Positions 34,501 through 45,927 of a stretch of DNA of 64,000 nucleotides are shown here, piece after piece. The notes below the pieces were generated by a model that was not told the DNA's origin, made no database searches, and was given only the letters and a program-made list of their open reading frames with translations. The stretch spans positions 1 through 64,000 of the forward strand of contig CATKHK010000040.1 of NCBI GenBank assembly GCA_949751835.1. Direction: 5' to 3'. Position numbers and translations under genes: made by a program. Position 1 is the first letter of the stretch, and the number at the start of each line of letters is the position of its first letter. The stretch comes from Blepharisma japonicum (Eukaryota > Ciliophora > Heterotrichea > Heterotrichida > Blepharismidae).

Positions 34501-37500
34501 TCAAGATTTGATTCCATATGAAATCATCACAACTGCTAGCTGCCCCATAATAACGAATAAAATAAGCAAAAACGACTCATTGAACTCTTCCATATTGCCA
34601 TACATCTCTTCCATAAAGATCGAAGCTATATTAATAAAAACTGCTAACAATATAATCGCAATAAAATGAGAAATAATTGTTCACAAATTGAAGGAAGCAC
34701 TTTCTATAAAAATAATTACTGCAGCTGTCGAAGTCATCGCTATGTAGATTGTCCATTCAAGAGTTGAAAGGTTTAAGGTAGATCCGTTATCATTAATAAT
34801 TTCAAACCAATAAATAGCAAAAAAAATCACAAATGAATGAACTAGTGCAATTGCAAGAATTGAAATAAACTGAGATGTAGAAAGCAACGTATTATGCAAA
34901 AGAGTGCTATAAACTTGAGGATATAATGATATCTGCTCTCTATTTAAGTCTTTATCCCACATCCCAACTGCTAATGCTGGGATTAGTGTAAAGATAAATA
35001 GATAGCAGGCAATTAAATATTCCCCAAAAAGCTGGTAGGAATAGGAATGCCCTGTAGTGGTATATCAAAACATTATTCACCCAAGTAAGAAGTTAGCGAA
35101 ATATATCATAAGTACCATTTTCGATGCACGGATGTAGAATCAGTGGCCATGGCACAGCAATAATTCTTTCAAAAGTGAAAATTTTGCTATAGATATATGT
35201 CCAGAATAAGCAGTTCTTGTTCCATTAATGCCAACCCCTACATGAGCTTTTTGAATCATTCCGACATCGCACTGGCTGTCTCCAATCGCTAAAAAAATCG
35301 GATTATAAGAAAAATTGTGTCTTAAAAATTTTGCTATTTTGGCTTTATCTCTGGGAAGAAATGAATGAAAGCAAACACTTTGAGCTGCGCAGAGCAAGAC
35401 TGCAAAATATTTTCTGTTTTCTTCTGAACAAAGCCCGAACTCTAAGCCACTTCTATCTACAGATAAAGTAAAGCCTGAGATATCATAGATAGGTAAGCTA
35501 AAAATAGGAGTTTCCAAATTTTCTGGGGCTATTTGAGCAACAATTGGCATTCTATGTTTTCTTTCGCTTGGGAGGACTGTCAGTTGGGTTGAATGTGTGC
35601 TGTGCTTCGAATCCATTTTATCGTTGGACATACTAGCAAAGCTTTCGTCAGGCGAAATCTGGCAATGGTCTGTTTTATAATTGTTCTCTTCAGAGTGGAC
35701 TTGAGCTGTCAGAAAATTTTTTCTTATTTGGCTAATCATCTCCAATTTACAGTCTAATTCTGAAGAGAAATCGGACAACCTCTCCACCCTTAAATCAGGA
35801 TCAAAAATTTTAGAAGCGACGCCTGCACATAATGAATTATCTTCACTGTCTCCGCTTACCATCCAAAATTTTATTCCAGAATTTGTAAGTGCTGTAACAG
35901 TTTCTTTTGTATCCTCTAGGACTCTATCTTCAAGACCTAAAATTCCTAAAAAATTAAGCCCACTTTCAAGCTTAAAAAATATGTCTTCAATCTTTCCATC
36001 ACTATTCACAGGCGAAATTTTAGCAATATTATATTCATATACAAAATCTTCTAGTTCAGATTCATTTAATATACGATATCCTAAAAACACTGTCTTTTTT
36101 CCAGAAAGCTGTGTCTCATATCCATTTAATTCTATATAGTGTCTGAATTTTTTAGAGACATTAAAAGATCTCAGCATTTCTGCTTTTGTTCCTTTGACAT
36201 ATAAAATTATTTCACCTTTGAAGTTATCTTTTACGATTATTCTGGATTTTTGTATGTTTTCAGAGTAGCCTTTTAGACTAAGTATATCTAGGACAATTTC
36301 TTGGTTAAAAAGCGTCAAAGTCGCTTTTTCTTTGGTTGCTGTGATAACATCTAGCCCAAGACTGCTGCTGGTGTCAACCATGGCTTTGTCTTCCATCGAT
36401 CAGGTGTTGCAGCACATTTGTCCAGTTGTCCATGACTGATGGCACACCCCCATACACATCACGAAATAATAAGCAAGTGGATATTCACTTTTATAAGACA
36501 TCAGCTCTCTCCTAAGATCAAAGAAGCTTTTACAGTCATAATCAATGAACATTTCTCTCTCTGTCTCAAAATGATGAGGAGATGCTTCGGTTTCAAACAT
36601 TGGTCTGTCTCGAAGATAAGTTTCGCCATCCATTATACAAATAGGCAGCTCTACTTCATTAGAAGTCAAAGTGCCAGTTTTATCGGTAAGAATATACTCG
36701 ACTTGACCAAGCTCTTCACTCACTTTTAAAGAGTTAAACTTTACCCCTGGAATTTTTTTGGATACTCCATGGGTAAAATAAAGCTGGATGAGCTTTATAG
36801 ATATAAGCAAAGATGGAGGAGTTAACCTTCGGAATAACAAAATTGTGCTGATAACTAAACTTCAAATGGTGTCCCCAAATTTTAAGCCGTATACAAAAAT
36901 ATTGAGAATCACTGACACCACTACCAAGATTGATGCTAAAATTGCAACAATAATAACCATTTTGTTTAATTTTTTCTCTAAAAGGGACAGATGGGCATAT
37001 CTTCGCTTGAATTTTTTTATTTCTCTGTGGGTGTAGACAACCACTCCAATAACTCATTCAATTTCAAGTATTTTGGAGCCGCTTTTAATGTAATTCATTT
37101 CGCTTAGCGAAGTAGGCTTGGGGCCAGTCCTCAATCTAATTGAACCCCAAAACTTAAAGCTTGGACTCTCCGGAACTTTAATCACTACGTTGAGTTTATT
37201 TAATTCGCTAATAATTTCACACAGATCAAGGGACTTCAGCATTATTTTTGTTTCCCTTGCAGGTTTTTTTGGATCATATTGGACTTCTCCTATTATATCT
37301 GTAACATCTACATAGAACTTGGTCTTATTTTCCCAAGTGCAAATGACTATCATATCTGCAGGTGCTTTTTGGTCCTTATGAAGGACTATAACATCCCCTA
37401 CGCAGATATTTTTATTTTTCTTAATAATTTCTCCATCATTGGTCAAAACTTTGAATTCTCGATTATTTATTTCATTATCAAACTTATGCCTTCGCAAGTC

Positions 37501-37809
37501 ATGAAATCCATCTGAAATGATTCTTATTAGAAGAATTATGCAAAACGGAAGCACATCTGTAAATGATTTCTCAATAGAACTTGAATAGGTCAAATCTAGG
37601 ATCATAATAAGCAAAAACCAAGAGTACCAGAGCTGATGAAATTGCTCAAAAACATTTTTTGGGATAAGATTTCAAAAATTATAACGAGCTGTGGTTATTT
37701 CATTATTGCGAGATCAATTTTTCGAGAAGCTGCTGTCTAGCAAGTGGATTGTTCTGACGTCTTTTGGCTTGTCTTTTTGGTTAATATTTAAGTTGTGGAT
37801 GTTGTGCAT
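31588..37809 (-). CDS. P4-ATPase-like / guanylyl cyclase fusion, copy B
   Basis: This 2,073-residue paralogue is co-oriented with copy A and separated from it by 249 bp. The start is the ATG at 37807-37809 (M-H-N-I-H-N-L-N-I), preceded by an in-frame TAA and matching the aligned N-termini of the other copies. The architecture is the same, with D-K-T-G-T again at Asp376. ATPase motifs are more eroded than in copy A: actuator I-I-G-E-V-Q, hinge G-D-S-Q-C-D in place of G-D-G-x-N-D. The C2-like cyclase domain keeps K-I-E-T-V-G and D-T-V-N-T-A-S-R-M. The C1-like domain keeps Y-A-D-I-V-G-F-T and I-G-D-C-Y-V-A-I-G, with Y-D-I-Y-G-N-D-V. Cyclase activity should therefore be retained. It has many TGA=Trp codons in membrane segments. 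No intron was needed. Confidence 0.92.
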
Positions 37810-38150
37810 ATTTTATTTAATAGATAGATATGCATTTGAAGTAATTGAAATTCTGCTTACATATAAGAGTATAGCTAAAAGATTCTAAGTACGCTATCTA
37901 AATGGGAGCTAGATTTTTGAAGGTTTATAACTTAGTATTATTATAAAGTTTTGTAGAGGTTTGTCCAAATAATATAAGAACATATTTTTCAAATTAACTA
38001 TTAATCTCAAAAAATAGTTTCCGTTTTTACTGAATATCATAAATCTTAAAATAAAGTAAGAGTTTTAAATTATTTTTAAAGACTTTCTTATAAATTACTT
38101 GGCAAGCTAGGCAACTGATTCAGATTATGATAATTTTTTGAAGAGCAAAA
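37810..38150. other. Spacer between cyclase copies B and C
   Basis: 341 bp of AT-rich sequence. It contains the promoter of copy B and the 3' end of copy C. No feature was recognised. Confidence 0.5.
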
Positions 38151-41100
38151 TTATTCATAATTTGAAATTATTAGAAAAGTTTTAATGGACCTTCTTATTG
38201 AGTCAATTTCAAGCTCTTTGTGAAGTTCAAAATTGAACATCCCTGGCCTATAGCTTTCAATCAGATTCTTTGTGACTTCGCTGACGTTGATAGACCCAGG
38301 TACTCCACTGCTTTCCATTTTGTTTGCAACAAGCACATCATCTCCATAAATATCATACCTAACAATGTTAGTTCCAACAATCCCACCTATTATTTTCCCT
38401 GTATGGACTCCAATTCTCATTGAAAGTGTCAATTCCAGCTCGTCATTTACATCATCTATAATCTCATTCAATGACTGTGCAAAATTTATTACATTCAGGC
38501 ACTCTTTTGCAGGGTCTCTGTTTTCGTTTCCTACATATCCAATAGCGACATAGCAGTCTCCAATTGTATGGACTTTATAGACTTTATTTTCCACACATTT
38601 TTTGTCAAATCTTGTATAGACTTCCGAAAGCATGCCAATAACTTGGCTAGCATTATGGTCTGATGACCATGCAGTAAAGCCAGCGATGTCTGCATACAAA
38701 ATGGTGACGTCTGTAATAGTGTCTGTGTTGGCTACTTCTTCTTTTAAATTGCGATATACGTGAGGTGGCATCATTTGCGTAAGCAAATTTTCAGTTTTTT
38801 TAAGTTCTTTGTTGGCGTATTGTTCTAAAGCAAAAGAAATCCGTAAATCGTCTTCTCTGTGGTAGGATGTAATTAAGGAAACAGCGATAAAAAAGACAGT
38901 GAACTCAATATGATAGCGGAGGTAGTTTCAATCAATGACTATCAAAGAAATTATATGAAGGAAAGACACCAATATGGATCCAAGAAAAGTGTTCTTGAAA
39001 AAACTGCACGAACATTGGTTTAATGCTAATATCATAAAAAGTGCATATGACTCTACAACAATTTCTTCATAAATGTCTCTAGCTTCAATGTTGAGCAAGA
39101 CCATCCATATGATAGCGGACAAATAAAAAAACTGTAAAATCCACCCAAATCAATACTTTTTGAAACTCTTTTTCAAAAATACCAAAAGTCCTCCAAAAAT
39201 CAAGGATTGGACTACATAAAAGATTGTATAAAGATAATAACGATCTTCATCTGGCTCTAATGCTGCATACAAACAGCTAAACACCATTAGTAATAAATTG
39301 CAAATTGTAATAATTAGGATCCCTGCAAAATAAATTGGGTAGCTGCTCTCTGTCATTTGTATCCTTAACGCTTTTTCTTTTTCATTTTCAAAAAATCTTC
39401 ATGAAAGTAGCTTGACAGGTTCTATTATGTTAGACTCTTTTCGTTCGAAAAGCATGTTGGGGTCTTCCAATTCGAGCTCTGAAAACACAATTGATTGTCT
39501 TCTCATCGTTGAAGACCGAATATGTGGAGGCTCTGTATTTCTTTTGGGAGAATGATTTTCAGTTGTCCCTAAATGAGTTGGCATTGAAGCAAAGTGATAA
39601 GGGGGATGATGGCCTGAACGGGTTTCTTGAAACCCAACCTTGACATAATGCGTTTTCATGTATCCTTTGCCTTTGACTTGAATTGTTTGGGTTCTGAATG
39701 TCAGACCAGTCTTATCACTGAGATTCTGATAAGTCTCATCAGAAATTTGTATTGTATCGGGTGCAATAATTGTAGATGCCATTCGGCTTGCTGTATTCAC
39801 AGTATCCCCTACTAGAGAAAACTGAGGCTTATGAAAGCCTACAACCCCAGCCACAACAGATCCTGTATTAATTCCAATTTTTACTTGTAGAGCTTTCCCT
39901 TTTCTTAATCTTATCTTTTTAGCAGCACTTATGATCCCTAAGCCCATTTCCACAGCTCTCCTTGAATGAGAAACAGCTCTCATAGATGCAGAAAGCTCTT
40001 GTTCACTATCATTCAGCCCTGCACAAGCCATATAAACTTTTCCTACAGTTTCAATTTTAGTAACTCCAGTTGACTCACATACTGCATCAAATTTTTTATA
40101 AATATCATCAATAAAATATGATATTTCTGTATTAGGATAAGCTGAAATTATTTCTTCGAAATCACAGACTTCACAAAAAATGACAGTCACCATACTTTGA
40201 TCTTCTGCTATATACCTACATCCATCTTTGACTCTTTTCCTTACAAAAGCAGGTAAGACAACATTGAGGACGTGCTGGGATTTTTCGACTTCAATTTCAA
40301 CTTTTTTCATAAGCATATATCTTTTTCTATTTGACTTTTCAGAATAATAAGCCACATAAGATGAAAAAAGAGATATTGAAGCCAAGAGAACTGAAAATTG
40401 GAGAGAAAGTATTAAGGCTTTTGAGCTTGGCACGTTTTGAAATAAGTAATAGATTTCGATGGCTATCATTAGAGGTGCGCCAGCTGCAGAAATGATAACC
40501 ATTTCGATTCAAAAAATACTTGTTCCAATTACAAACAGTGGAGGTCAGCTTAAAAAAACAATAAAGTCAGCTGCATTGTAAAGAAATGTACAGAGGATTA
40601 ATATAACTAAACAAAAGCCACGTGTTAAAACTATTATAGCTTTCTGGCTGGTCAAGAAATACCTTGAAAAAATGATGCATATTATAGCTGTGAAAATGAC
40701 GATATTTATAATCATAAAATAAAGGTAGTTGCCCTTATTGCTGATATCAAAATACAATTCTATTAAATAGTTGATGAGTAAAATATCAAGCATAAATACC
40801 AGAAGTTTATATATTTTTGTACGATTTCCTTTATTTTCGTCAAGATATTGCGTTTCTCTCATTTCTGATATAAATTTCATTGTGATTTTATTGAGATCAA
40901 ATGTATCATTGAGGTGACTCGTGTTTTTTGTTTTCTTATAGATGGCTTCCAAGTTTTGCTGGAAAATTTCAAATTTTGATTTAATTTTGACTGATAAGTC
41001 AAAATTTTTCATTGCCATAATGAAATCAACCAAAGTGGGCTTAAATAATCTAACACCAATTTTCCACGTATACAAAATCAAATAATTAAATCCTAAAGCC

Positions 41101-44100
41101 CATAAGATATAAAAATAATAGAAAGGAGAATTGTTGAAAACTTCAAGAGCACCTGACATATCATTTTCATTAAACCAAGACTCAAGAGTGCTATAAAGAA
41201 CCAGAAATCCTATTGAGATAATGTGAGAAATAACTATCCATCAGTTGAGAGTTTGAGTTTCATTCATAATAAACAGCAGCGAAACCCCTGTAACTATAAA
41301 ATAAAGCAGCCATTCAATCATGGCTAAACTGGTTGTTGTCCCTTCACTATCCGTGCTAGTAATATACAAAATAGGAGTATAAATTATCACTGCTTGTATA
41401 AATGAGATAATAATGAGATATAAAAACTGCCACAAAGACAGCAAAGCATTTTTCATATATATACTGTACACTTGTGGGTATTTTTCTACTTGCTCTCTGT
41501 CTAAATCTTCATCAAAAATTCCAACTATGAGCTTTGGTATCATTGTGAAAAATAACAGATAAGCAGCTATCATCCCTTCTCCAAAAAGTTCATAGCCATA
41601 TGATTTTCCAGCTATACAATGCAGAAACATTAGAAAAACCAAGATAAAATTCTTGAAAAAAATTATATATACCATACCTGACATCTTTAAATAATTCCAA
41701 CGACCTTGGAATAAGAGTAGTTCTTTCAGCTGAGAAAACCGTGAAATAGATAAATGCCCTGTGTGGGCAATACTTGAATTAATTATCCCAACCCCTATGT
41801 GGGATTCTTGGATCATACCAAAATCACTTTGTCCTTCTCCGATTGCAAGAAATGTAGGGCTATATGAAAAATTGTTCCTTAAAAACTTTGCGATTTTGGT
41901 TTTATCCTCTGGCAGGAGTGAATAAAAGCATACACTTCGTGCTGCTGCCAATAAAATAGCAAAATATTTTCTGTTTTCTTCTGAGTTTAGCCCAAAATTC
42001 AAAGCTGTTCTATCCACACATAATGTAAAGTCAATTAATTCATGTACAGAAGGCTTAAAAATAGGTATTTTTATTTCAGTTCCTGCTAATTGTGACACAA
42101 TTTTTGGAATTCTGTGCAATCGATGTGTCTGCAATTCACTTTTAGCAGTCGAATTGCTGCTATTTTGTTTTGGTTCTTCATCATATGAACTACTTGCCAG
42201 ATTTTCATCTAAATTTCGATAGCCTTGATTGATATCTATGCTGTGGTTTTGAACTGAGATATTAAGATTAATAAAATTTGTTTTAATTTGATTGACAATT
42301 TCAAGCATGCAATCAATTTCTGAGGTAATTTCTGATAGTTTAACCATTTTAATGTCAGGATCAATCAATTTTGCAGAAATGCCTGCACAGATGGAATTTT
42401 CTTCACTGTCTCCGCTCAGCATTCAGAATTTAATTCCTGCATTTGATAAGGTGGTGACTGTTTCTTTTGTATCGTCAAAAACTTTATCTTCAAGCCCAAT
42501 GATCCCTAAAAAGCACAACCCAGATTCCAAATCAGTGAAAATGTCATCAATTTTGCCTTCACTATTTATAGGGGATAGCTTAGCTATCCTATGCTTATAT
42601 GTAAACTCTTCCACCTCTTCTTCTTTCAATATTCTGTATCCTAAATAAAATAGCTTTTTCCCATTTAATTCGCTCTCATACCCGTTATTTTCTAAATAAT
42701 GCCTAAAGTTTGGCGAAACCAGAAGTGACTTCAGCATCTCTGACTTGGTCCCTTTAACAAACAAAATAATTTCATTTTTGAAAGAATCTTTCACAATTAT
42801 CCTTGATTTATGAGATTTTTCTGTGTAGCCTTTATAGCTCATTATCTGTAAAACTACTTCATTCTCAAAGCAGCTTAAATTTATGATTTTATTGGATCTT
42901 GAGTTTAAGCTAATCCCTAAGTCATAGCTTGCTTCAATCATGGCTTCATCTTCTATAGATAAAGTATTACAATCCATTTCTTCTGATGTATTTGACTGGT
43001 TGCATATAGCCATACACATTACGAAATAGTAAGACAAAGAAAAACCGTCCTTTGAGCTTCTCAATTCATCTCTTAGGTCAGAAAAAGTGCTAAAATTAAT
43101 AGAGTCTAGTAAGCCCTTGCTGTTTTCATTTTGATGATGCTTTGGGGATTCCCTCAGATAGGTGACTCCATCTAAGACAAATATGGATATGTGAACATCA
43201 TTTGCTGTGAGGGTTCCGGTTTTGTCTGTTAAAATGTATTCTATCTGCCCTAGTTCTTCACAAAATTCTAAGCTATTAAACTGGATTCCAGGATTTTTTT
43301 TCGAAAATTTCAAAATTGAAATAAATTGAATAATTTTGATGCATAATAGAAGAGATGGAGGAACGAGTCTATGGAAAAGTAAAATAGCATTAATTGTGAA
43401 CTTTTGAGCTGTATCATTAAAAACCATTCCAAAATCATAAATGCAGATCATCGAGCTCAAAAATACTAAAAATAAGGTTAGCAGCATCATACAAAATACA
43501 ACCCTGTTGATGCTTCTTTCAAAAAGTGATAAAGAATATAAGGTGTGCTGGTGCTGCTTTAATTCTGAGTTAGTATAGATAACTGCTCCATAAACCCACG
43601 CGATTCCCAGTATTTTCGCCCCACTTTTAATATAATTCATTTCTCTTAGCTCAATTGACTTAGGATTTGTTTTCAATTTAATCGATCCACACATTTTGCA
43701 GCTTGGATCTTCAGGGACCTTAATTGTTGCCGAATATTTCGACAGCTCATTAACAGTCTCCAAAATATCATTTGAATTAGAAGCCACACGTGTTTCTTTT
43801 ATCGGCTTTTTTATATCAAATTGGGCTTCTCCTGTGATATCAGTCATATCTACGTGAAACTTTTGTTTGTAATTGCTGGTGCATAGGATAATCATATCTG
43901 AAGGGGCAATATCGTTTCGCTTGAGTAAAATCAAGTCCCCTACGCAGATATCTTTGCTTTTCTTATTCACATCACCATCACTCGTTAATACTCTGTATTC
44001 TCGGCTGTTTAGCTTATCGTCAAAGTCATGCCTTCTTTTATCAAAATAGCCATCTGACAAAAGCCTGAAAAGGAGTAAAATGCAAAATGGGACTAGAACG

Positions 44101-44351
44101 AGCAGCTTATTGTCGATTTCACCATAATAAGATAACTGAAGCAATAAAATAAATAAGTATCAGAGGCATCATAGCTGATGGAATTGTTCAAAAATATTTT
44201 TTGGAATAAAATTTAAAAATGTGTAGTGAGCTGTTTGAATAGCATTGCTGTGAGACAAATGCTCTAAATTATGGTTGTGAAGTAGGTGGATTGCTCTGAG
44301 CTCCATTGATTTCTCCAAATGTGAACTGTCCTCATTATGGTCATGAATCAT
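38151..44351 (-). CDS. P4-ATPase-like / guanylyl cyclase fusion, copy C
   Basis: This 2,066-residue paralogue, the most upstream of the tandem array, starts at the ATG at 44349-44351 with an acidic/His-rich leader and then L-S-H-S-N-A-I-Q-T-A-H-Y-T-F-L-N-F-I-P-K. Asp376 of D-K-T-G-T-L-T-A-N falls at exactly the same residue number as in the other copies. The actuator is T-G-E-A-Q (closest to canonical) but the hinge reads G-E-G-Q-S-D, losing the first Asp. Cyclase hallmarks are complete in the same swapped arrangement: K-I-E-T-V-G and D-T-V-N-T-A-S-R-M in the first domain, Y-A-D-I-A-G-F-T, I-G-D-C-Y-V and Y-D-I-Y-G-D-D-V in the second. Several adjacent tryptophans are TGA, for example in L-W-C-L-W-Y-L near residue 60. 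Confidence 0.92.
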
Positions 44352-44581
44352 ATGTATATTGTTTTAATATTAAGGAAAATAAAATGCATTAGCTCAATTC
44401 CAGAATTTAAATAATATTATCAATTTTTTATAATTTTTCGTCTAAAATTTTCACTTAGCCAGTATTATCAATGCTAGTCAGTAAACTAAGAATATCTTTT
44501 ATAATTATAATTCTAATAAAATTATTTTTATCTCCTCCATTTAAAAATAAATGAAAAAATTAATTTGAAATATATAGGCTA

Positions 44582-45907
44582 TTAATTATTGAAAACATCG
44601 TCTTCAATGCTTTTATCACTATCATCTGAGCTCATATCCTGAAATTGCTGATATTCACTAACCAGATCCATTACACTGTTCTTTGCTTCTACGAATTCCA
44701 TTTGTTCAACTCCAGCCTCGACATAGTGATGAATAAAGGCTTTTTTCTTAAACATCGCACTAAACTGTCTTTCGATTCTTATGAAAACCTCTTGAATTGA
44801 AGTTGAATTGCAAATGGTAGTCAAATTTCCCTTACAGTTATTTCTTGGCATATCGCATTTGGATAGCTGAATATTGTATGGAATCCACTCGACAAAATTC
44901 GGAGAAAACTTGTCTTGAATCTTCTTGACCTGAAGCTCAATTTCGCTTATAGACATGACCCCTTGAAACATTGCAGCAGCTGTCAAAAATCTCCCACTTC
45001 TTATATCTGCATCACATAACATTGTCTTTGGGTCAAACATTTGCTCAGAAAGCTCTACAATCGTAGGTGGCCGAAACTGATAATAGTCTCTTTGAGTGAT
45101 AGGTGAAAGCCCTGTCATCAAATATTTGATTCTCGGGAAAGGAATTAAATTTTCTGTAAGTCTCCTAACATCTGAATTTATTTGTCCAGGAAATCTTAAG
45201 CTTGATGTTGCTCCAGTTAGTCCACAACTTATTAAATAATTTAAATCTCTGTATGTTGGCATTTTAATCTTTAGACAATTTGATGCAATATTAAATAGTG
45301 CTTGGTTGTCATAAGCATAGCATGATGTAGCATTTTCAATTAGCTCATTCAAAGTAAGAATTGCATTATAAGGCTCCACTACCACGTCAGATACCTTAGG
45401 GGATGGAAATACAGAGTTGGTCTGTAAAATTATATGTTCAAAATCGTCGCGGATTTTCTCTAAAATCAATGTCCCTAGTCCAGATCCAGTCCCTCCTCCA
45501 ATTGAGTGGCAAATTTGAAATCCTTGGATTCTATCACACCTTTCAGACTCTTTTCTTATGATATCCATAAGTGGGTCAAATATTTCTTGACAATAATGCC
45601 CTTTAGATCACTCATTCCCCGTTCCTGTATTCCCTGATATAAAATTTTCAGATCTGAAAAGCCGTCCATAAGGTCCAGACCTCAAATTATCTATGGTTCT
45701 GGGCTCAAGGTCCACCATAACAGCCCGCGGAACATAAGTTTTAGATGTTTCATCATAATAAACATTAATTTTTTCTAGCTGGACATTAGAATCTCCAAAA
45801 TATGATCGATTCATATCAATGCCATGCTCAGCTGAAATTCCTTCCCAGAATTTCGCGCCAATTAAATTACCGCATTGTCCTGTCTGAATTTGAATAATTT
45901 CTCTCAT
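44582..45907 (-). CDS. Divergent beta-tubulin
   Basis: This 441-residue tubulin is assigned from M-R-E-I-I-Q-I-Q at 45905-45907; an upstream in-frame ATG at 45956 would add 17 residues but overlaps the head-to-head neighbour. It is of beta type: M-R-E-I start, [14 protein letters not shown] (137-145), [43 protein letters not shown] and V-S-E-Y-Q-Q-F-Q-D. The invariant Trp in the G-N-x-W-x-K-G-H-Y loop is TGA. Many positions fixed in conventional beta-tubulin differ (D-L-E-P-R-T instead of D-L-E-P-G-T, G-R-L-F, T-G-L-S-P-I-T), and the tail is [15 protein letters not shown], lacking the E-G-E-F-E-E-E axonemal glycylation/glutamylation motif. It is probably a specialised isotype and not the bulk axonemal subunit. 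Confidence 0.9.
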
Positions 45908-45927
45908 AAATCTATATATAAATTGAT
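45908..45927. promoter_or_regulatory. 20-bp head-to-head inter-start region
   Basis: Only 20 bases (all A/T except one G) separate the divergent ATGs of the beta-tubulin (minus) and the WDR90-like gene (plus). Each promoter must overlap the other gene's 5' end, or the pair shares a bidirectional promoter. Confidence 0.6.

Noticed and set aside
31588-44351. The cyclase array as a set of broken pseudogene fragments
   Set aside because: All breaks are TGA codons at Trp positions; each copy is one continuous frame of about 2,070 codons with catalytic residues kept.
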